Of a stretch of 15,204 nt of DNA, positions 1 to 5,527 are shown piece by piece (the first letter of the stretch is position 1; each line of letters opens with the position of its first letter). The notes beneath the pieces were generated by a model. That model ran no database searches, was not told the DNA's origin, and saw only the letters and a list, made by a program, of their open reading frames with translations. Position numbers and translations under genes: made by a program. The stretch is from Ruminococcus sp. UBA1409. GTDB lineage: Bacteria > Bacillota > Clostridia > Oscillospirales > Ruminococcaceae. Location of the stretch: contig DBPX01000019.1 of the NCBI GenBank assembly GCA_002305045.1, positions 29,041 to 44,244 on the forward strand, in the 5' to 3' direction.

Positions 1-473
1 GTGACCTTGCCTCGATAGGCATGGCGGAGACTGTGCACGCCGCCACAAGAAACGAAAACATCACCGTGATTTTCGTGAACAACGCAATATACGGCATGAC
101 GGGAGGGCAGATGGCTCCTACCTCGCTTCCCGGTCAGGTCACGCAGACCTCCCCTTACGGCAGGGATGTCAGCACCGTCGGCTATCCTATAAAGATATGC
201 GAGCTTCTTTCCTCGCTTGACGGTCCTGAGTACATCGAAAGAGTGGCTGTAAACAGCGTCAAGAATGTAATGGCTGCCAAAAAGGCTATCAAAAAGGCGT
301 TTAAGAACCAGGTGGAGGGCAAGGGCTTCTCCTTGGTAGAGGTCATATCCTCCTGCCCTACGAACTGGGGAATGACTCCTAAGAAGGCGCTCGAGTGGAT
401 TGACGAGAGGATGATTCCTTACTATCCTCTCGGGGTGTATAAGGACAGAACAGGCCAAGGGGAGGTGAGGTAG
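1..473 (+). CDS. 2-oxoacid:ferredoxin oxidoreductase, TPP-binding beta subunit (3' part)
   Basis: The gene enters the window from upstream: the frame is open from base 3 and the first residues read DLASIG, the usual continuation of the GDGD TPP/Mg2+ signature in these enzymes. Next come a VNNxxYGMTGGQ block (metal/TPP-diphosphate contact) and PTSLPGQ, typical of the KorB/VorB-type beta subunit. About 156 residues remain, ending at TAG 471-473. The complex oxidatively decarboxylates a 2-oxoacid with CoA to acyl-CoA and reduced ferredoxin in the cytoplasm, or runs in reverse. The gamma subunit starts one base after the stop, so the two are co-translated; alpha and ferredoxin-like subunits are expected upstream. 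Family assignment is firm. The substrate is inferred: the adjacent branched-chain aminotransferase favours branched-chain 2-oxoacids, but 2-oxoglutarate is possible. Confidence 0.93.
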   Translation, partial: DLASIGMAETVHAATRNENITVIFVNNAIYGMTGGQMAPTSLPGQVTQTSPYGRDVSTVGYPIKICELLSSLDGPEYIERVAVNSVKNVMAAKKAIKKAFKNQVEGKGFSLVEVISSCPTNWGMTPKKALEWIDERMIPYYPLGVYKDRTGQGEVR

Positions 474-474
474 G

Positions 475-1035
475 ATGTACACGCAGATCCTCATAGCCGG
501 CTTCGGAGGTCAGGGAATACTCTTTGCCGGAAAGTTTTTAGCCTATCAGGGTCTTATAGAGGGCAGGCAGATAAGCTGGCTACCCTCCTACGGTCCTGAG
601 ATGCGTGGAGGAACGGCAAACTGCTCGGTAATAGTGGCGGACACTCCGGTCGGCTCTCCGATAGTCTCCAAGCCGGACATTCTGGCTGTAATGAATCTTC
701 CCTCCCTTGACAGGTACGAGAGCGAGGCCGTCCCCGGTGCGAAGGTGTTTGTAGACTCCACTCTTGTTGAAAGAAGGCTTGAAAGAGAGGATGTAACTCC
801 CTATTACATCCCGGCGACAAAGCTCGCCAAGGACTCGGGAATGCCTTCTCTTGCCAACATGATACTGATGGGCAAGCTGATAAGGGAGACGGGCATAGTA
901 AGCTTCAAAGATATAAGAAGGGGTCTTGAAAAGGTCGTCTCGGTGAGGCATCAGGACCTTCTTGAGCTTAATCTCAAGGCTCTTAGCATGGGCTATGACT
1001 ATAAGCCCGGGACTGCATACCAGCTTAATCCATAA
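475..1035 (+). CDS. 2-oxoacid:ferredoxin oxidoreductase, gamma subunit
   Basis: A 186-residue protein, the normal length for a stand-alone gamma subunit. It opens with a GFGGQG loop (residues 9-14) and has the [12 protein letters not shown] block typical of the pyruvate/ketoisovalerate oxidoreductase catalytic-domain family. It is an essential subunit that contacts CoA and the TPP subunit. The ATG at 475 is one base after the beta-subunit stop and is preceded by GGAGGTGAGG (461-470), so translation is coupled and the start is secure. Only 21 bases separate its stop from ilvE. The order beta-gamma-ilvE supports a role at the branched-chain 2-oxoacid node, but the gamma subunit does not itself reveal the substrate. 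Confidence 0.93.
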   Translation: MYTQILIAGFGGQGILFAGKFLAYQGLIEGRQISWLPSYGPEMRGGTANCSVIVADTPVGSPIVSKPDILAVMNLPSLDRYESEAVPGAKVFVDSTLVERRLEREDVTPYYIPATKLAKDSGMPSLANMILMGKLIRETGIVSFKDIRRGLEKVVSVRHQDLLELNLKALSMGYDYKPGTAYQLNP

Positions 1036-1056
1036 TAAAATACAGGAGTTGATTTT

Positions 1057-2139
1057 ATGCTTAACATCAGAGTAGAGAAAACCGCAAATCCCAAGAAAAA
1101 GCCGGTAAAGGGCGAGAAGCTCGGCTTCGGGCATATCTTCACCGACCATATGTTCATAATGAACTACGACGAGGGGCAGGGCTGGCACGACCCGAGAGTC
1201 GTCCCTTTTTCTGACATCACCCTCTCGCCCGCCGCAATGGTATTTCACTACGGGCAGACGATGTTCGAGGGCTTAAAGGCGTACAGAGGCGCAAACGGCG
1301 AGATATACCTCTTCAGACCCGATATGAACGCAAAAAGAGCCAACAACTCTAACGACCGCCTCTGCATCCCCAGAATCCCGGAGGAGGACTTTGTTCAGGC
1401 GGTAAACGCAGTCGTAGATGTCGACAGGGACTGGGTCCCCAGCGAGCCGGGCACCTCGCTGTATATAAGACCGTTTATAATCTCCACAGAGGCTCACCTC
1501 GGCGTCGCTCCGTCTGGCAGCTATCTTTTCATGGTGATACTGTCCCCCTCGGGAGCCTATTATGAGAGCGGTCTTGCTCCTGTAGGTATTTGGATAGAGG
1601 ACGAGTATGTAAGAGCGGTCAGGGGAGGAATCGGCTACGCCAAGACAGGCGGAAACTACGCCGCCTCTCTAAAGGCCCAGGTAAAGGCTCACGACGACGG
1701 CTACTCGCAGGTGCTCTGGCTGGACGGCGTGGAGAGAAAGTATATCGAAGAGGTCGGAGCTATGAATATCGTCTTTAAGATAGACGGCAGGATAGTTACT
1801 CCGATGCTGAACGGCTCAATCCTCCCCGGAATCACAAGAGACTCTGTTTTGGAGCTTTGCAGAAGCTGGGGCTATACCGTAGAGGAAAGAAGGATATCCG
1901 TAGACGAGCTTATTGAGGCTGCTCACAGCGGAGCTCTCGAGGAGGTATTCGGAACTGGAACTGCGGCCGTTGTATCGCCTGTCGGAAAGCTCCGCTATGT
2001 AAACGAGGTCTTTGAGATAGGCGACGGCGGCATCGGCGAGCTTACCCAGAGGCTTTATGACGAGCTTACCGGCATCCAGTGGGGAACAAGGGAGGATACA
2101 AGAGGCTGGAGGCATACAGTCGTTCCGGAGGTCAAGTGA
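1057..2139 (+). CDS. ilvE: Branched-chain amino acid aminotransferase (type II BCAT)
   Basis: A 360-residue class IV aminotransferase. It interconverts Leu, Ile or Val and 2-oxoglutarate with the branched-chain 2-oxoacid and glutamate, using PLP. Recognisable blocks are FHYGQTMFEGLKAYR (64-77), YIRPF (136-140), KTGGNYAAS (PLP lysine K196), EEVGAMNIVF (231-240), GITRDS (258-263) and GTGTAAVVSP (299-308). Length and motifs match the longer BCAT group (about 340-370 residues) rather than the ~300-residue E. coli-like IlvE. The ATG follows CAGGAG (1043-1048). The stop overlaps the next start as TGATG. With the upstream ferredoxin oxidoreductase it could interconvert branched-chain amino acids and acyl-CoAs, either fermentatively or as reductive biosynthesis from branched fatty acids; the direction is inference. 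Confidence 0.95.
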   Translation: MLNIRVEKTANPKKKPVKGEKLGFGHIFTDHMFIMNYDEGQGWHDPRVVPFSDITLSPAAMVFHYGQTMFEGLKAYRGANGEIYLFRPDMNAKRANNSNDRLCIPRIPEEDFVQAVNAVVDVDRDWVPSEPGTSLYIRPFIISTEAHLGVAPSGSYLFMVILSPSGAYYESGLAPVGIWIEDEYVRAVRGGIGYAKTGGNYAASLKAQVKAHDDGYSQVLWLDGVERKYIEEVGAMNIVFKIDGRIVTPMLNGSILPGITRDSVLELCRSWGYTVEERRISVDELIEAAHSGALEEVFGTGTAAVVSPVGKLRYVNEVFEIGDGGIGELTQRLYDELTGIQWGTREDTRGWRHTVVPEVK

Positions 2140-3437
2140 TGGATAAAACCGAAAAAAGGATAGAAACCACCTGCGTTCAGGGAGGCTACACTCCCAAAAA
2201 CGGCGAGCCGAGGCAGATACCCATAATCCAGTCGACGACCTTTAAGTACGACACCAGCGAGGATATGGGAAGGCTCTTTGACCTCGAGGCGGAGGGCTAC
2301 TTCTACTCAAGGCTTCAAAACCCCACCTGCGACACCGTCGCAAGAAAGATATGCGAGCTTGAGGGCGGAACGGCAGCCATGCTGACCTCCTCGGGACAGG
2401 CGGCAAACTTCTTCGCAGTATTTAATATAGCCGGCTGCGGCGACCATATAGTCTCTGAGTCCTCGATATACGGAGGGACCTTTAACCTGTTCTCTGTCAC
2501 AATGAAGAAGATGGGAATAGATGTCACCTTTGTGGCTCCAGACTGCTCCGACGAGGAGCTTGAGGCTGCCTTTAAGCCGAACACCAAGGCTGTTTTCGGA
2601 GAGACGATAGCCAATCCCGCACTCAGGGTGCTTGACATACAGAGATTTGCCGCCGCAGCGCACTCCCACGGAGTCCCGCTTATAGTCGACAATACCTTTG
2701 CAACGCCGGTAAACTGCCGTCCGATAGAGTGGGGAGCGGATATCGTCACCCACTCCACGACCAAGTATATGGACGGTCACGGAGCGGTGGTCGGAGGTGC
2801 GATTGTAGACTCCGGCAGATTCGACTGGACCGCCAATGCCGATAAGTTCCCGGGTCTTACCACCCCGGACGAGAGCTATCACGGCATAACCTACACCGAA
2901 AGATTCGGACAGGCAGGGGCGTATATCACCAAGGCTACGGCTCAGCTGATGAGGGACCTGGGTCCTGTACAGTCAGCCACGGCTGCGTATATGCTGAACC
3001 TCGGGCTGGAGAGCCTTCATGTCAGGATGCAAAGGCACTGCCAGAACGCCCTGGAGATTGCAAGGTTTTTAGAGTCGGACCCAAGGATAGGCTGGGTATT
3101 CTACCCTGACCTTGAGGGCAACCCCGACCACGAGCTTGCTAAAAAATACCTTCCCAACGGCTCCTGCGGAGTAGTCAGCTTCGGGGTCAAGGGAGGGCGT
3201 CCCGCTGCGGAGAGCTTTATGAAGCATCTTAGGGTCTTTTCGATAGAGACCCATGTGGCTGACGCCAGAAGCTGCTGTCTGCATCCGGCGAGCGCAACAC
3301 ACCGTCAGATGAACGACGAGGAGCTAAGAGCCGCCGGAGTCGGCCCCGACCTTGTCAGGCTGTCCTGCGGCATAGAGAATGTAAAGGACCTTATCGGGGA
3401 CATCAAAAACGCCCTTGACGAGATTGAGGATGTTTAA
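2139..3437 (+). CDS. metY: O-acetylhomoserine sulfhydrylase (aminocarboxypropyltransferase)
   Basis: A 432-residue Cys/Met-metabolism PLP enzyme of the MetY type. It makes homocysteine (or methionine) from O-acetylhomoserine and sulfide (or methanethiol). Motifs are QSTTF (31-35), FYSRLQNPT (55-63), TSSGQAAN (83-90), DNTFATP (184-190) and HSTTKYMDGH (205-214) with PLP lysine K209. The long MetY-type insertion around residues 230-260 (PGLTTPDESYHGI) separates it from shorter MetB/MetC enzymes. I chose the ATG at 2139: it overlaps the ilvE stop (TGATG) and has GGAGGT at 2127-2132; an in-frame ATG at 2079 lies inside ilvE and would add 20 non-family residues. It ends the operon and is followed by an intrinsic terminator. 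The neighbouring metA supplies its substrate. Confidence 0.95.
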   Translation: MDKTEKRIETTCVQGGYTPKNGEPRQIPIIQSTTFKYDTSEDMGRLFDLEAEGYFYSRLQNPTCDTVARKICELEGGTAAMLTSSGQAANFFAVFNIAGCGDHIVSESSIYGGTFNLFSVTMKKMGIDVTFVAPDCSDEELEAAFKPNTKAVFGETIANPALRVLDIQRFAAAAHSHGVPLIVDNTFATPVNCRPIEWGADIVTHSTTKYMDGHGAVVGGAIVDSGRFDWTANADKFPGLTTPDESYHGITYTERFGQAGAYITKATAQLMRDLGPVQSATAAYMLNLGLESLHVRMQRHCQNALEIARFLESDPRIGWVFYPDLEGNPDHELAKKYLPNGSCGVVSFGVKGGRPAAESFMKHLRVFSIETHVADARSCCLHPASATHRQMNDEELRAAGVGPDLVRLSCGIENVKDLIGDIKNALDEIEDV

Positions 3438-3452
3438 AAATTTGCAAGGAAG

Positions 3453-3481
3453 TCCGCCGGAGCCACCCCCGGCGGATTTTT
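3453..3481 (+). terminator. Rho-independent terminator after metY
   Basis: An 8-bp perfect GC-rich stem, TCCGCCGG (3453-3460) with CCGGCGGA (3469-3476), closes an 8-base loop and is followed directly by TTTTT. It lies 15 bases after the metY stop and just before the metA promoter, so it separates the oxidoreductase-ilvE-metY operon from metA. Confidence 0.92.
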
Positions 3482-3484
3482 GAC

Positions 3485-3513
3485 TTGAAATCCTAGTCAC
3501 GCTGTGCTATAAT
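3485..3513 (+). promoter_or_regulatory. Sigma-A promoter of metA (extended -10)
   Basis: TTGAAA (3485-3490), a 17-base spacer and TATAAT (3508-3513) with a TG one base upstream (extended -10). The -35 box starts right behind the metY terminator, giving a start near 3520 and a short 5' UTR with no room for a SAM riboswitch. The spacer segment 3495-3513 reads AGTCACnnTGTGnTATAAT, the same pattern as the oppA promoter at 5354-5372. Confidence 0.88.
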
Positions 3514-3551
3514 CGGGTCAATACGATTTTTTCAGGAAAGGGAGCGTCGTC

Positions 3552-4469
3552 TTGCCTATAAAGATACCCAACTCGCTGCCGGCTGCGAGGATTTTAACCC
3601 AGGAGAACATATTTGTCATGACCGAGACAAGGGCTGTGACTCAGGATATCCGCCCTCTCAGGATTCTTATACTCAATCTCATGCCGACTAAGGTCGACAC
3701 CGAGACCCAGCTTATACGCCTGATAAGCAACACTCCTCTTCAGGTCGAGGTCGAGCTTCTGCACACAGCCAGCTATGAGTCAAAAAACACCTCCTACGAG
3801 CATCTTGCCGCCTTTTACAAGACCTTCGACGAGATTAAGGACAGAAGATACGACGGCATGATAATCACAGGTGCGCCGGTAGAGCAGCTTGAGTTTGAGG
3901 ATGTCGTCTACTGGGAGGAGCTGTCCAGAATCTTCGAGTGGACAAAGACCCATGTTCACTCCACCTTCCACATCTGCTGGGGAGCGCAGGCAGGGCTTTA
4001 CTATCACTTCGGGATAAAAAAGAGACTCCTTAAGGAAAAGCTGTTCGGAGTATTCCCGCACACCGTCGACTATAAGAATCCGATACTTTTCAGAGGGTCG
4101 GACGATGTTTTCTACGCCCCTCATTCAAGAAACTCCACCATCGATATCGAGGATGTCGAGGCTGTAGGGAAGCTGAAAATCCTTGCGACAAGCCCTCAGG
4201 CTGGAGTTTACGCCTGCATGACCGCCGAGGGCAGGCAGATTTTCGTCACGGGACATTCTGAGTACGACGCCGGCACCCTCGCTAAGGAGTATTTTAGGGA
4301 CAAGGAGCGTGGGCTTGACATCAAGGTGCCGATAAACTACTTCCCCGACGACGACCCGCAAAAGCAGCCTGTCGTCAGGTGGAGGGCGCACGCCAATCTT
4401 CTGTTTTCAAACTGGCTGAACTACTTCGTCTACCAGACAACGCCCTATGATGTGGACAAGATTCAGTAG
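3552..4469 (+). CDS. metA: Homoserine O-acetyltransferase, MetA family
   Basis: A 305-residue MetA-family acyltransferase catalysing the first committed step of methionine synthesis from homoserine. The N-terminus [11 protein letters not shown] is the family hallmark and fixes the start at the TTG at 3552, with AGGAAAGGGAG (3534-3544) 7 bases upstream; no ATG or GTG fits. By E. coli-equivalent numbering the catalytic residues are Cys142 (HICWGAQAG), His235 and Glu237 (VTGHSEYD). Residue 111 is Glu ([10 protein letters not shown]). In this family Glu111 is associated with acetyl-CoA use and Gly111 with succinyl-CoA, so the product should be O-acetylhomoserine despite the common 'succinyltransferase' label. 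That matches the adjacent MetY, which uses O-acetylhomoserine. It is transcribed alone from its own promoter. Confidence 0.95.
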   Translation: MPIKIPNSLPAARILTQENIFVMTETRAVTQDIRPLRILILNLMPTKVDTETQLIRLISNTPLQVEVELLHTASYESKNTSYEHLAAFYKTFDEIKDRRYDGMIITGAPVEQLEFEDVVYWEELSRIFEWTKTHVHSTFHICWGAQAGLYYHFGIKKRLLKEKLFGVFPHTVDYKNPILFRGSDDVFYAPHSRNSTIDIEDVEAVGKLKILATSPQAGVYACMTAEGRQIFVTGHSEYDAGTLAKEYFRDKERGLDIKVPINYFPDDDPQKQPVVRWRAHANLLFSNWLNYFVYQTTPYDVDKIQ

Positions 4470-4490
4470 CCGTCCGTAAAGAAAAATAAG

Positions 4491-4519
4491 GTATATTTTG
4501 CTTTCCGTGGGGGACAATA
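4491..4519 (+). promoter_or_regulatory. Candidate forespore sigma-F promoter of the Coat_F gene
   Basis: GTATA (4491-4495) and GGGGACAATA (4510-4519) fit the B. subtilis sigma-F consensus GYATA / GGNNANANTR at every fixed position. The spacer is 14 bases, slightly short of the usual 15-16. No convincing sigma-A promoter lies in this 81-base gap. The downstream gene is a spore-protein homologue, which makes a forespore promoter plausible. A short consensus can match by chance, so this is tentative. Confidence 0.35.
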
Positions 4520-4522
4520 GGG

Positions 4523-4550
4523 GCATCTTACTAAAAAGGAGATGCTTTTT
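4523..4550 (+). terminator. Hairpin plus T-tract overlapping the Coat_F RBS
   Basis: GCATCT (4523-4528) pairs with AGATGC (4540-4545), followed by TTTTT (4546-4550) and then directly by the ATG at 4551. It has the shape of a weak intrinsic terminator for metA read-through. The loop and right arm contain the Shine-Dalgarno AAGGAG (4536-4541), so the same fold could also mask the ribosome site of the next gene. Only 6 bp, so modest stability. Confidence 0.45.
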
Positions 4551-5018
4551 ATGAATCTTACCCAGAAGGAAACAGGACTGCTCAAGGATTTAAGGGACCA
4601 GGAGAAGCTCTGCGTTGAGAAATACACAAGATACTCCTGCGACGCCTGCTCCACCGAGCTGAAGGAGCTTTTTAAGGAGATTGCAAAGACTGAGCAGAAC
4701 CACTACAACACTGTCTCGGCGATGCTCACCGGGACTGTTCCGGCCGTCACCGGGACTCCGCTTCAGAACGAGAAGAATCAGTGGTGCAAAAAGGTCAGCT
4801 ACGCCGACCAGCGCTCAAGGGATATCGACAGATTCCTTGCAAGCGATATGCTCTCTACTGAGAAGCATGTCTCCTCACTCTATGATGTCAGCGTGTTTGA
4901 GTTCTCCGACCCCAACGCAAGGAGGGTTTTAAACCACATCCAGGCAGAGGAGCAGCAGCACGGCGAGAGCCTTTACGCCTTTATGTCCTGCAACGGGCTG
5001 TACGGCTCGCAGGGATAG
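4551..5018 (+). CDS. Ferritin-like Coat_F-family spore protein
   Basis: A 155-residue all-helical protein resembling Coat_F-type spore proteins; the C-terminal half (DMLSTEKHVSSLY... AEEQQHGESLY) is the family signature. It looks like two tandem helical hairpins: E18, E48xxH51, E104 and E134xxH137, with the second set exactly 86 residues after the first. This is the arrangement of a ferritin-type di-metal site, so metal binding is possible but unproven. The ATG at 4551 is chosen because AAGGAG (4536-4541) lies 9 bases upstream; the in-frame ATG at 4542 abuts that site. No signal peptide or membrane segment is visible. Cysteines 21, 30, 33, 79 and 147 could form crosslinks. It is a single-gene unit closed by the terminator at 5043-5075. 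A vegetative ferritin-like role remains possible. Confidence 0.8.
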   Translation: MNLTQKETGLLKDLRDQEKLCVEKYTRYSCDACSTELKELFKEIAKTEQNHYNTVSAMLTGTVPAVTGTPLQNEKNQWCKKVSYADQRSRDIDRFLASDMLSTEKHVSSLYDVSVFEFSDPNARRVLNHIQAEEQQHGESLYAFMSCNGLYGSQG

Positions 5019-5042
5019 GGCCTTATTATCCGCTCAAGATAC

Positions 5043-5075
5043 GGGGGCTGCCTCTTTTTGGACAGCTCCCTTTTT
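5043..5075 (+). terminator. Rho-independent terminator after the Coat_F gene
   Basis: GGGGGCTG (5043-5050) pairs with CAGCTCCC (5063-5070), an 8-bp stem with one G-U pair and a 12-base loop, followed by TTTTT (5071-5075). It is 24 bases after the stop codon. Confidence 0.88.
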
Positions 5076-5344
5076 ATTACTGAATTTTCCTTCAGACGGT
5101 AAAATGTTTACATGCTAAAATATTAAAGCCGGGAAGCTGCCCTGACGCTCTATTTTCCCTGATAATGCGATAAAATGCTAAAGCGATAAAAGAATATTAA
5201 ACCTGCTGTCATGGATGGAAAATCCTATTAGCCGCATTGCGGCGGGGTCAAAAGAGGCTTTGTTATTTCTGACAATAAAACAAGAAAAAATCAGTAGGAT
5301 TTGCGTAGAACGATAGAATAATTTGAGCAAAATGGCTTTTTCGC
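5076..5344. other. AT-rich non-coding gap upstream of the opp operon
   Basis: About 270 bases with no supported gene on either strand. Visible items are two direct copies of GCGATAAAA (5167-5175 and 5183-5191, 16-base period), a small hairpin GCCGC-att-GCGGC (5231-5243), and a long-range pair AAATCCTA (5220-5227) / TAGGATTT (5295-5302) that would enclose it. These may be upstream regulatory sites for the promoter at 5345, but I recognise no specific regulator or riboswitch. Confidence 0.5.
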
Positions 5345-5372
5345 TTGACATATAGTCACAATGTGATATAAT
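5345..5372 (+). promoter_or_regulatory. Strong sigma-A promoter of the opp operon with a spacer palindrome
   Basis: TTGACA (5345-5350), a 16-base spacer and TATAAT (5367-5372), with TG one base upstream (extended -10): both boxes are perfect. The spacer contains the 11-bp palindrome TCACAaTGTGA (5356-5366), a plausible operator that would block RNA polymerase. The block AGTCACnnTGTGnTATAAT (5354-5372) matches the metA promoter at 16 of 19 positions. The predicted start near 5379 leaves a leader of about 150 bases. Confidence 0.93.
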
Positions 5373-5378
5373 TAATGT

Positions 5379-5527
5379 GTATTTCAGGGCGGGCTAGGGT
5401 GATTTGCCCACATCGGAGGGATTTCCTTTCCGGCGGTGTCCGCAGGCTGAATATTACAAAATCCCGGTTTACCTAACGCCCCTGTTTGGATGGGCGCCGG
5501 GAAAAATCTGTAAAGGAGATTTGCAAA
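5379..5527 (+). promoter_or_regulatory. Structured 5' leader of oppA
   Basis: A leader of about 150 bases lies between the predicted transcription start and the oppA ATG. A strong fold is possible: the contiguous arm GGGCGCCGGG (5492-5501) pairs with CGCCC (5477-5481) and CCCGG (5463-5467), leaving a 9-base bulge. It ends 12 bases before AAAGGAGA (5514-5521 region), the oppA ribosome site, with no T-tract after it. It could protect the mRNA or tune initiation. It matches no riboswitch class that I can recognise. The boundaries depend on the promoter call. Confidence 0.45.

Noticed and set aside
580..1248. A 222-codon minus-strand frame across the gamma subunit and ilvE
   Set aside because: It spans two well-supported + strand genes and their junction, has no family motif and no suitable context for expression.
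2079..2138. Upstream ATG that would lengthen MetY by 20 residues
   Set aside because: It lies inside ilvE, has no good ribosome site and adds residues unlike the family; the TGATG-coupled ATG at 2139 has GGAGGT at proper distance.
3514..3551. SAM (S-box) or other riboswitch in front of metA
   Set aside because: The predicted leader is only ~30 bases, with no room for an aptamer and no terminator/antiterminator pair.
4681..4932. Second-frame open reading frame within the Coat_F gene
   Set aside because: Ser/Thr/Arg-rich shadow frame without a start site signal; the real frame has a clear family match.
5486..5527. Upstream in-frame start for oppA
   Set aside because: It would bury the lipoprotein signal peptide behind 14 charged residues. 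AAAGGAGA and the classic signal sequence fix the start at 5528.
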